Of a DNA stretch of 64,000 nucleotides, positions 1 through 6,781 are shown piece after piece. Source of the DNA: Cohnella sp. GbtcB17 (GTDB taxonomy: Bacteria > Bacillota > Bacilli > Paenibacillales > Paenibacillaceae); contig NZ_JAGXJW010000006.1 of assembly GCF_019091135.1 (NCBI RefSeq), forward strand, positions 39,983 to 103,982. Direction: 5' to 3'. The notes below the pieces were generated by a model. The model was given only the letters and a program-made list of their open reading frames with translations. It had not been told where the DNA came from and did no database searches. Both the position numbers and the translations under genes were made by a program. Every line of letters begins with the position of its first letter. The stretch's first letter is position 1.

Positions 1-476
1 TAGTTCGGGATCGTCAGCCAGTTGACGGGCTCGTCGATCAGGTGCAGCTTCTCCAGGGCGATGTTCAGGCTGCCGTAGTCGGAGGAGAGCATGGTGAGCA
101 CGAAGCCGGACACGATGACCCACGACAGGAAGTGGGGCAGGTAGCTGATCGTCTGCACGATCCGCTTGAAGATCGGGATCCGGACCTCGTTCAGCATGAG
201 CGCCAGCAGGATCGGAGCGGGGAAGCCGATCACCAGCTTCAGGAAGCTGATGGCGAGCGTGTTGCGCATGACCGTCCTGAACTCCTCCGCGCGGAGGAAC
301 TCCTTGAAGTTGTCCAGCCCGACCCAGGGGCTCGCGTTCAAACCTTGGAAAATGTCGTAGTCCTTGAACGCGATTACAATTCCGTACATCGGGACGTAGC
401 TAAAGATAAAAATAAAGATCAGAGCCGGGATGACCATTAATTGCAGGTCCCACTGACGGAGCAGCAGTCTCTTCAC
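1..476 (-). CDS. LplB-type sugar ABC transporter permease, partial
   Basis: Inner-membrane permease of a carbohydrate ABC importer; only the N-terminal ~158 residues lie in the window and the gene runs off the left edge. The translation starts KRLLLRQWDLQLMVIPAL and contains a first membrane segment followed by YVPMYGIVIAFKDYD, then NFKEFLRAEEF, FPAPILLALMLNEV and ISYLPHFLSWVI, the usual order in LplB/YtcP-partner permeases. GTG start at 474-476 chosen because AAGGAGG lies 10 nt upstream. It is downstream of and probably co-transcribed with the GHL10-type hydrolase gene. It is a clear paralogue of the permease at 62357-63250. The transported sugar cannot be read from the sequence. Confidence 0.9.
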   Translation of the reverse strand, partial: MKRLLLRQWDLQLMVIPALIFIFIFSYVPMYGIVIAFKDYDIFQGLNASPWVGLDNFKEFLRAEEFRTVMRNTLAISFLKLVIGFPAPILLALMLNEVRIPIFKRIVQTISYLPHFLSWVIVSGFVLTMLSSDYGSLNIALEKLHLIDEPVNWLTIPN

Positions 477-552
477 GGCGGCGGGGCCTCCTTGAGCGGC
501 GCATCCCGCGTCGCCGGGCGGCCGGCGCGCAGGACGCGTGCGATGATGGGTG

Positions 553-1677
553 TTACCAGTTCTTGCGGCTGTCTATTTTCTTAAGGTCGTTGTCCGTCCA
601 CTTGCCGTAGAGGAAAAAGGCGAGGTTCTGGACCTCCGGCTGCTCGGACCGGATGCCGGCATAGATCTGGCGGTACTCCGCGTTGGACCACCAGACGTCG
701 AGACCCGGGATGATCTCTTTGTCGCCGATCTTGGCTCTCGTCTGGGAGAGAATGCCCGCGGCGTCGTACACCCAGGACGGCATGAATCCCCAGTCCGCGA
801 AGTAGGCCATCGGGGAGACGAAGTCCACATGATTCTTGAATTTGGCCGCGTCCTGGCCGACTTCGGTGAATTCCGGCGGCAGAATGTACACGCCCGTAAA
901 CAGGTCGGGCACGATGCCGTCGATGTCGGCCGCCACGTCTCTGACGTAGTTGCCGATCTGCGTCGTTCGCCAGTCGTTCCACTGCCGTCTCTTGGCATTG
1001 TCGGTCGTGAAGTCGATCGTGGCGGGATCATAGCCGTAGAGGGAGCTGTATTTTTGCCGCGTATACGTGCCCATGTCCATGTTGTAGTCGTCGAAGCGAA
1101 GCCAGTCCAGGACCACGCCGTCCACGTCGTAGTTGGACACGATCTCCCGGATGATCGAGCGCTCGTACGCCTGAACGCCGGGATGGATCGGGTTCACGAA
1201 GTACTCGTTGCCGTTTGCGCCCGTGAATGGCGCGATCTGGCCGTTTTTAAGCGCCATCATTTTCCACGAGGCGTCATGGTCGAACGCGGCTTTGTCGTGG
1301 AATTGGGGGATCCAGGCACGGACTTGAATGCCTCTGGCGTGCGCTTCGGCGATGACGTCGGCCAACGCGTCGAACTGTTCGTAGCCCGGCGCGATCGGGG
1401 CGATCGCGCTGTCGTAGAATACATAGCCGGAAGGAACCGTATCGTCCTCGTCTTCCTTCACGTTCAGGTTGATGACCGAGACATGCCGGGTTGCCGCGCT
1501 ATTCATGAACTTCACGACATCCGTGTGGTTGTGAAAATTCTCGACGGTCCGCACGATCACTTCGGTCACGAACGCACCGCTCGCGGCCTGGGCCGACTGC
1601 TCCTCCGAAATGGCGGTACCGCTGGCCAACAGGACGGCGGCCAAGGCCAAGCCGTGCTTGGCGGACTTTTTGAACAT
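553..1677 (-). CDS. Secreted GHL10-like putative glycoside hydrolase (family-10-like TIM barrel)
   Basis: About 374 residues. An N-terminal signal peptide (MFKKSAKHGLALAAVLLASG) ends near an AQA/AASG cleavage region, so the protein is exported. The body resembles the GHL10/DUF4015 family of putative hydrolases: FVTEVIVRTVENFHNHTDVVK near the start, HARGIQVRAWIPQF, NPIHPGVQAYERSIIREIV, then DGVVLDWLRFDDYN, the strand carrying the presumed acidic catalytic residues. ATG at 1675-1677 is preferred over an upstream in-frame TTG because a GGGGAGAGGGAG ribosome binding site precedes it. Substrate unknown; position upstream of a sugar permease suggests extracellular glycan breakdown linked to uptake. 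Confidence 0.8.
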   Translation of the reverse strand: MFKKSAKHGLALAAVLLASGTAISEEQSAQAASGAFVTEVIVRTVENFHNHTDVVKFMNSAATRHVSVINLNVKEDEDDTVPSGYVFYDSAIAPIAPGYEQFDALADVIAEAHARGIQVRAWIPQFHDKAAFDHDASWKMMALKNGQIAPFTGANGNEYFVNPIHPGVQAYERSIIREIVSNYDVDGVVLDWLRFDDYNMDMGTYTRQKYSSLYGYDPATIDFTTDNAKRRQWNDWRTTQIGNYVRDVAADIDGIVPDLFTGVYILPPEFTEVGQDAAKFKNHVDFVSPMAYFADWGFMPSWVYDAAGILSQTRAKIGDKEIIPGLDVWWSNAEYRQIYAGIRSEQPEVQNLAFFLYGKWTDNDLKKIDSRKNW

Positions 1678-1772
1678 GGCTGGACTCCCTCTCCCCAATG
1701 ATCTTCGACCGGTCGTTGCATTTAATTGTAGGGGGAAGGCGGGGATAAAAACACAATACGGATCAACGATAA

Positions 1773-1801
1773 TTGCAAGAAATCAATGGAGAGTATATGC
1801 T
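1773..1801 (+). promoter_or_regulatory. Sigma-A-like promoter for the MarR operon
   Basis: TTGCAA at 1773-1778 and TATGCT at 1796-1801 are separated by 17 nt, immediately upstream of three GGTNACC sites. Position fits the MarR gene starting at 1879. Predicted from consensus only. Confidence 0.5.
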
Positions 1802-1803
1802 TA

Positions 1804-1842
1804 GGTTACCTATTTAGTTGGTAACCGAATTACTTGGTGACC
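1804..1842. promoter_or_regulatory. Triple GGTNACC operator-like array
   Basis: Three 7-bp palindromes, GGTTACC (1804-1810), GGTAACC (1820-1826) and GGTGACC (1836-1842), start exactly 16 bp apart, just downstream of the predicted -10 box of the MarR gene. The last two are also preceded by TT and the third is a longer palindrome, TTGGTGACCAA. They are the best candidates for autoregulatory MarR binding sites. Confidence 0.6.
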
Positions 1843-1878
1843 AATATGTTATGAAGGCCTAATCAAGGAGTGAGGACC

Positions 1879-2373
1879 TTGTCGAACGAGCAAAAGGAAA
1901 TCGCAAAGCGATTGATGGCATCGTACTTCGAATCGCAAGCCAGCGGCAACATCATGCAGAATCGCGCCGTGCACAATCAAAAGCCGGGCGAGATTATGGT
2001 TCTCTATTTCATCAACAGGAATGTCAAGGACGACGGTCCGGGGTTGATGGTGTCGGAGATAAGCGGAAAACTGAATGTGACTTCGCCGACGGTAACGCAG
2101 CATATCAACAGTCTGGAGGCGCAAGAGCTTGTCGAGCGCCAGGCCGATCCAACCGATCGGCGGGTCGTCAGAATCCGGCTTACGGAGAAAGGCAATTCGT
2201 ATATTCAACGCATCAATGAGGCGCGCCTTCAGATGTTCGTTGATCTCGTGGACCATCTGGGAGAAGAAGAAAGCGTACGCTTTGCCGAGATGATGAAGAA
2301 AGCCTCGGACTATATGCGTAAACAACAGGAGTTTTACTTTCGGAGTTTGTCTGCGGATGCACCTCAGGAATGA
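1879..2373 (+). CDS. MarR-family transcriptional regulator
   Basis: Winged-helix repressor/activator of about 164 residues, the normal length for MarR proteins. The wHTH core is LMVSEISGKLNVTSPTVTQH followed by INSLEAQELVERQADPTDRR and a wing ending VVRIRLTEKG, the canonical MarR pattern with the DxRR wing. Helical N- and C-termini would form the dimer interface. TTG at 1879 is preferred over GTG at 1870, since AAGGAG at 1865-1870 sits 8 nt before the TTG but directly against the GTG. It leads an apparent operon with the SDR and VOC genes, probably controlling it through the GGTNACC array. The ligand is unknown. Confidence 0.88.
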   Translation: MSNEQKEIAKRLMASYFESQASGNIMQNRAVHNQKPGEIMVLYFINRNVKDDGPGLMVSEISGKLNVTSPTVTQHINSLEAQELVERQADPTDRRVVRIRLTEKGNSYIQRINEARLQMFVDLVDHLGEEESVRFAEMMKKASDYMRKQQEFYFRSLSADAPQE

Positions 2374-2414
2374 ATCGGGGGAAAACGTTCGATTAAATTT
2401 CGGGAAGGAAGGTT

Positions 2415-3176
2415 ATGAAGTATACGGTAATTACGGGAGCCAGCTCGGGAATCGGGTATGAGACGGCACTCGCTTTTGCAGCGCGCGGGAAAAACCTCAT
2501 CTTAGCTGCTCGCAGAACGGAGGAGCTGGAAAAGTTAAAATCGGCAGTGGCCGGTATGAATCCGGAGCTGGATGTCGTCATTCGAACCGTTGACTTATCC
2601 GTTGCGACAGACGTTTATTCCTTTTACGATAGTCTTAGTGATTATCGAATCGAGACCTGGATCAATAATGCCGGATCGGGAAGCTTTGCATCCGTCGGGG
2701 AGCAAAATCTAGACAAAGTGACGACGATGCTCCACTTGAATATAGAAGCCTTAACCATACTGACTTCTCTCTATGCGCGCGATTATGCGGGTGTCGAAGG
2801 GACGCAGCTCATCAACGTTACTTCGGGCGGGGGCTACCAGCTCGTCGGCAATTCGGTTGCCTACTGCGCGACGAAGTTCTATGTTAGCGCTTTTACAGTA
2901 GGCATCGCACAAGAGTTGAAGGGAAAAGGAGCCGCCATACAAGTAAAAGTCCTGGCTCCTTCCGCAACGGTGACTTAGTTTATTAAAAACGCGTTGGATT
3001 TAGAAGCGTTTCACTATGAAGGCGTCGTTCCCAAATACCATACGGCTAAAGAAATGGCTGCGATTATGCTCGATCTTTACGACAGCGATCAAGTTGTCGG
3101 TATCGTAAATGGAAGTACGTACGATTTTGAATTGAGAGATCCCATTTATCCATATGCGGGGAGGCAAACAAAATGA
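2415..3176 (+). pseudogene. Short-chain dehydrogenase interrupted by an in-frame TAG
   Basis: A DltE/YqjQ-like SDR of about 253 codons. The N-terminus shows the Rossmann motif TGASSGIGYE (residues ~7-16), then WINNAGSGSF and the catalytic region NVTSGGGYQLVGNSVAYCATKFY with the YxxxK. At 2976-2978 the frame meets TAG in ATVT-stop-FIKNA, where SDRs usually have TE(F), so a single GAG-to-TAG change would explain it. The same frame stays open to TGA at 3174-3176 with plausible C-terminal SDR sequence (AFHYEGVVPKYHTAKEMA). No frameshift is needed. The truncated 187-residue product would lack the substrate-binding C-terminus. A sequencing error or suppression cannot be excluded. The stop overlaps the VOC start (ATGA). 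Confidence 0.75.
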
Positions 3177-3610
3177 AAATCCAACGCATCGACCACATCG
3201 GCATCAACGTCAGCGACCTCGACGCGGCCAAAACGTTTTTTCTCGAATTCGGACTCGAGGTGCACGGAGAATGGGAAGCGGAAGGAGCTTGGCTGGACGA
3301 GATCGTCGGGCTTGAAAAAGTGAAAACATCCTGTGTCGCATTGCGCTCGTCGGATGGCGAGACGTGGCTGGAGCTGGTCAAGTATATCGCGCCTTCGGAC
3401 AAAAACGGTGTTCAGCAGACGCATTCGAATACGCTAGGCATCCGACATATTTGCTTTGCCGTCGACGATATCGATGCGCTGGTCGACAAGATGAAAAAGA
3501 AAGGCATGGAAACGTTCAGCGACATCCAAAACTACAAAGATATGTATAAGATGTGCTACGTGCGCGGGCCGGAGGGCATTATTTTGGAATTGGCAGAGCG
3601 GATCGGGTAA
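3173..3610 (+). CDS. VOC superfamily protein (glyoxalase/methylmalonyl-CoA epimerase-like)
   Basis: 145 residues, typical of a two-repeat vicinal-oxygen-chelate monomer. Likely metal ligands fall at the expected strands: DHIGINVSDLDAAKTFF at the start, ETWLELVKY in the middle, IRHICFAVDDIDALVDKM opening the second half and GIILELAERIG at the end. ATG overlaps the preceding SDR stop (ATGA), indicating translational coupling in the MarR operon. Reaction not determinable; glyoxalase, dioxygenase and epimerase members share this fold. The N-terminal lysine-phenylalanine-rich AAKTFFLEFGLE segment is standard for the family. Confidence 0.85.
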   Translation: MKIQRIDHIGINVSDLDAAKTFFLEFGLEVHGEWEAEGAWLDEIVGLEKVKTSCVALRSSDGETWLELVKYIAPSDKNGVQQTHSNTLGIRHICFAVDDIDALVDKMKKKGMETFSDIQNYKDMYKMCYVRGPEGIILELAERIG

Positions 3611-3664
3611 ATGCGGATTGCTGTGACGAGTCGGGACTAATTGGTTTGGCGTCCAGCCGCCGCC

Positions 3665-3841
3665 GCAAGCGATAAAAGCAACGCTACAGGAGCGACGAAG
3701 GCGCCGGACCGTGCTGCAAGCGAGAAAAGCGCGGCTACAGCGGAATGCCGTCGCTGCAAGCGCCAAAAGCAACGTTACTGAAGTGACGAAGGCGCCGGAC
3801 CGTGCTGTAAGCGACAAAAACGCGGTTACGGAGGAAAGCCG
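3665..3841. repeat. 91-bp-period degenerate intergenic repeat
   Basis: Four G(C/T)AAGCGNNAAAA-type blocks begin at 3665, 3716, 3756 and 3807, spaced 51, 40 and 51 bp, so a 91-bp A-B unit occurs twice. The A blocks share GACGAAGGCGCCGGACCGTG; the B blocks share GCGG(C/T)TAC. No convincing gene lies in this 300-bp gap between convergent genes. Confidence 0.7.
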
Positions 3842-3858
3842 GGCCGGCCATGTATGCA

Positions 3859-3904
3859 AAGAAGGGAACGCCAGGGAGCTATGCGCTCCGGACGTTCCCT
3901 TCTT
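3859..3904. terminator. Bidirectional hairpin between VOC and aldo/keto reductase genes
   Basis: A perfect 12-bp inverted repeat, AAGAAGGGAACG (3859-3870) and CGTTCCCTTCTT (3893-3904), with an inner GGAGC/GCTCC stem. It lies just after the VOC gene and 6 nt beyond the end of the opposing reductase gene, so it can terminate both. Confidence 0.75.
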
Positions 3905-3910
3905 AACGGT

Positions 3911-4900
3911 CTATGCCAGGATCCGGTCGATCCGATCCAGCTCCGCCTGCGTGAACGACGGCTGGGCGAGCGCGCCGACTGCGTCTTCGATCTGCTCGAC
4001 CTTGCTCGCGCCGATGAGCGCGGACGTGACGCGGCCGCCGCGCAGCACCCAGGCCAGCGCCATCTGCGACAGCTTCTGCCCGCGTTCGGCAGCCAGCTCG
4101 TTCAGCTGCCGAACCTTCGCGATGAGCGCCTCGTCGATGCCTTCGGCGCGCAGGAACACACTTGGTCCCGCCGCACGCGAGTCGGGGGCGATGCCGTTCA
4201 GGTAACGGTCGGTGAGGATGCCCTGATTCAGCGGCGAGAATACGATCGAGCCGATGCCCTCTTCGTCGAGCACGTCCTGCAGTCCGTCCTCGATCCACCG
4301 CGACATCATGGAATAGTTCGGCTGGTGGATCAGGCAAGGCGTCCCCAGCCGCTTCAGAATGCGCGAAGCCTCGCGTGTCTGCTCGGGCCTATAGTTGGAA
4401 AGGCCAACGTACAGCGCTTTGCCCTGGCGGACGACGAGATCGAGTGCCGCCATCGTCTCTTCCAGCGGGGTGTCCGGATCGGGACGGTGATGGTAGTAAA
4501 TGTCGACGTAATCGAGGCCCATCCGCTTGAGGCTCTGATCCAGGCTGGCGACGAGGCCTTTCTTGGAGCCCCATTCGCCGTAAGGACCGGGCCACATATA
4601 ATAGCCGGCCTTCGTAGAGATGATCAGCTCGTCCCGGTAAGGACGCAGGTCGTCCTTCAGCATGCGGCCGAACGACTCCTCCGCGGATCCGGCAGGCGGG
4701 CCGTAGTTGTTCGCCAGGTCGAAGTGCGTGATGCCGAGGTCGAACGCGCGTCTGACGAGCGCCCTGCCATTTTCGTACGTATTAATGCCGCCGAAGTTAT
4801 GCCACAGGCCGAGCGAGATGGCCGGCAGCTTCAAGCCGCTCCTGCCGCTGCGATTGTATGTCATCGCGTCGTACCGGTCTTGCCTTGCCAAAAAGGTCAC
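3911..4900 (-). CDS. Aldo/keto reductase, YghZ/GpaR type
   Basis: About 329 residues; a cytosolic NADPH-dependent carbonyl reductase of the AKR fold. The start MTYNRSGRSGLKLPAISLGLWHN, the catalytic region THFDLANNYGPPAGSAEE (Asp and Tyr of the tetrad), STKAGYYMWPGPYGEWGSKK (Lys), YVDIYYHHRPDPDTPLEETM (His) and the cofactor-binding GASKVEQIEDAV are all present and match the L-glyceraldehyde-3-phosphate reductase subgroup. GTG at 4898-4900 is chosen because GAAGGAG lies 8 nt before it; the in-frame GTG at 4909 would directly abut that motif. The true substrate may be another aldehyde. The neighbours AraC and SDR suggest a small inducible carbonyl-metabolism cluster. Confidence 0.9.
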   Translation of the reverse strand: MTFLARQDRYDAMTYNRSGRSGLKLPAISLGLWHNFGGINTYENGRALVRRAFDLGITHFDLANNYGPPAGSAEESFGRMLKDDLRPYRDELIISTKAGYYMWPGPYGEWGSKKGLVASLDQSLKRMGLDYVDIYYHHRPDPDTPLEETMAALDLVVRQGKALYVGLSNYRPEQTREASRILKRLGTPCLIHQPNYSMMSRWIEDGLQDVLDEEGIGSIVFSPLNQGILTDRYLNGIAPDSRAAGPSVFLRAEGIDEALIAKVRQLNELAAERGQKLSQMALAWVLRGGRVTSALIGASKVEQIEDAVGALAQPSFTQAELDRIDRILA

Positions 4901-4924
4901 TTTGAGCACTCCTTCTCATGAGAT

Positions 4925-4960
4925 TAGGCTCATTATAGTTCGTCCGAGGAAATGAGCCTA
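4925..4960 (-). promoter_or_regulatory. Promoter and operator of the aldo/keto reductase gene
   Basis: On the minus strand a perfect TATAAT (complement of 4933-4938) lies 33 nt upstream of the GTG. The -35 is poor. A perfect 10-bp inverted repeat, TAGGCTCATT (4925-4934) and AATGAGCCTA (4951-4960), flanks the core promoter. A weak -35 plus flanking repeat suggests control by a regulator, possibly the adjacent AraC protein. Confidence 0.55.
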
Positions 4961-5007
4961 TGTCTGCATGGAAGGAAAATATGTCATAATGTCTGATTTT
5001 GACGGAA

Positions 5008-5838
5008 CTAGCGATATTGTTTGGGCGGCACGCCTTTCAGCTTTTTGAACATTTTGGAGAACAGCAGCGCATCCCGGTATCCGACCGAGCGCGCCACTTC
5101 TCCGACCGTGTACTGTCCTTTTCTGAGCAGTTCGCCGGCCCGTTCCATCCGGTAATGAAGCAAATATTGCTGCGGGGGCAGACCGGTGGCTTCCTTGAAG
5201 ATGACCGACAAATATTTGCGGTCCAGCCCGAGCGTCGCCGCCAGCTGCTCGACCGTGATCGGCTCGCAGAAGTGGCAGTGGAGGAAGTCCAGGCTGCGGT
5301 GTACGTAGGCATCCTGCTTGCGGACGGGCAGGACGAAGCCGCTTCCCGCATCCGCGGACGCCGGCATTTGCTCGACGATCGACGTGAGCACGTCGATCAG
5401 CAGCGACGTGAGCCGAAGGTCGCGGTTGACCGGCCGGCCCTCCGCTTCCCGCAGCAGCTCGTACAAATTCGGCATCAGCCGCATATCCATCGGGAATACG
5501 GGCGCTTCCGGCGTCAGCCGCGTTCTCGCGAGCACGTCCGCCACCTGATCGCCGCGAAATCCGATCCACGAATATGTCCACGGTTCAACGTGATCCGCCT
5601 GGTAAAAGATGACCTTGTCCGGATAGGCGAGGAAGGCTTGTCCAGGCGCCAGCCTGTACGTCTGGCCGCCGGCCTGCACGATGCCGGTTCCCCGGTGCAC
5701 GAAGTGGATCTTGTAATGATCGCGCACGCCGGGTCCGAAGGCATGGCCGGGGTCGCAATCCTCTTTGCCGAAGTGGGTTACGTAAAAATCCGGATTGTCC
5801 CGGAACGGGCGGTCGGGATTGTCATGAAGTGCTCTCAT
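5008..5838 (-). CDS. AraC-family transcriptional regulator (cupin plus double HTH)
   Basis: 276 residues. The N-terminal half is an AraC-type cupin sensor (HYKIHFVHRGTGIVQAGGQTYRLAPGQAFLAYPDKVIFYQAD). The C-terminal ~100 residues carry two HTH motifs: ITVEQLAATLGLDRKYLSVIFK and YTVGEVARSVGYRDALLFSKMFKKLKGVPPKQYR, the standard AraC signature. It follows the SDR gene by 19 nt on the same strand and probably shares its transcript. The next downstream gene is the aldo/keto reductase, whose promoter carries a perfect inverted repeat, a plausible target. The ligand is likely a sugar or sugar-derived carbonyl, but this is inference. Confidence 0.88.
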   Translation of the reverse strand: MRALHDNPDRPFRDNPDFYVTHFGKEDCDPGHAFGPGVRDHYKIHFVHRGTGIVQAGGQTYRLAPGQAFLAYPDKVIFYQADHVEPWTYSWIGFRGDQVADVLARTRLTPEAPVFPMDMRLMPNLYELLREAEGRPVNRDLRLTSLLIDVLTSIVEQMPASADAGSGFVLPVRKQDAYVHRSLDFLHCHFCEPITVEQLAATLGLDRKYLSVIFKEATGLPPQQYLLHYRMERAGELLRKGQYTVGEVARSVGYRDALLFSKMFKKLKGVPPKQYR

Positions 5839-5857
5839 CGGCGTCCGCTTCCCGTTC

Positions 5858-6583
5858 TTAATACGGATTCGTATTCAACATGCTCGCCGTCTTGATGTAC
5901 ATGCGCTGAGGCAGCTTCAACTGGGCGACGATGTATTCGGCCATGTCCTCCGGGTGCATATACTGCGCTTCCTTGCCTTCCGCGATCAGAGACGAGCTCT
6001 TGGCCAGGTCGGTCGCGATCGTGCTTGGCGTCAGCGCGGTCACACGGATATTGTTGCGGCGTACTTCCTGCGCGAGCGACTCGGTCAGACCGATGACGCC
6101 GAACTTCGAAGCGCTGTAGGCGCTCGAGCCGGGCGCGCCGTTGAGCCCGTTCGTCGAGGAGATGTTGATGATGTCTCCGGCGTTTTTGGCGATGAGCTGC
6201 GGGAGGACGGTGCGCGTCACGTAGAAGGTTCCGAGCAGATTCACTTCGATGATTTTTTTCCAATGCTCGGGGTCCATCTCGACCAACTTCTCGAACGTGC
6301 CGATCCCGGCGTTGTTGATCAAGATGTCGGCGTCGCCGATCTCTCCAACGATCTTGCCGACCGCATGCTCGACCTGCGCGAGAGAAGACACGTCCGCCGC
6401 CGCATAAGCGACCTTGACGCCGAGCGCTTCGATATCGCGCGCGACGCCCAGCAGATCGTTCTCCGTACGGGCGATCAGGCCGACATGAACGCCTTCCCGA
6501 GCGAGCTCGAGCGCCACCGCCTTGCCGATCCCCTTGCCGGCCCCGGTCACGATCGCTACTTTTCCTTTGATGATCTGCGCCAA
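5858..6583 (-). CDS. Short-chain dehydrogenase/reductase, FabG-like
   Basis: 241 residues, typical SDR length. NAD(P)-binding TGAGKGIGKA at ~13-22, DILINNAGIGTF, the Ser of INISSTNGLNG and the catalytic YSASK (YSASKFGVIGLTESLAQEV) are intact, followed by the TPSTIATDLA substrate loop. TTG at 6581-6583 is chosen as start because GAAGGAG lies 8 nt upstream; no in-frame ATG near there makes sense. Often annotated 3-ketoacyl-ACP reductase, but isolated from fatty acid genes here, so another ketone or sugar substrate is likely. It is first in the SDR-AraC unit and diverges from the germination operon. Confidence 0.88.
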   Translation of the reverse strand: MAQIIKGKVAIVTGAGKGIGKAVALELAREGVHVGLIARTENDLLGVARDIEALGVKVAYAAADVSSLAQVEHAVGKIVGEIGDADILINNAGIGTFEKLVEMDPEHWKKIIEVNLLGTFYVTRTVLPQLIAKNAGDIINISSTNGLNGAPGSSAYSASKFGVIGLTESLAQEVRRNNIRVTALTPSTIATDLAKSSSLIAEGKEAQYMHPEDMAEYIVAQLKLPQRMYIKTASMLNTNPY

Positions 6584-6781
6584 GATAGACACTCCTTCAT
6601 TTGCGAATGGGTACATGCTACTGCAATTATATCGGATTCGTCCGGGCATCCCAAATCGATGCGTACAGAGGAGCGATCTCCGGCGGCAAGCATCCGTTCC
6701 TGCATAAAATTGGTTCCCGCTTGGAAAACCATACATAAACCGATTCGCTGGTCGGAGGTGGTATGCATCGCTGGGGAACGA

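Noticed and set aside
550..1701. 383-codon plus-strand frame opposite the GHL10-like gene
   Set aside because: The minus-strand product has a signal peptide, ribosome binding site and family motifs; the plus-strand product has none.
6700..6740. Sigma-G promoter before the ger operon (GCATA ... CATACATA)
   Set aside because: The two boxes are 23 nt apart, too far for the usual 17-18-nt spacing, so it was not listed.
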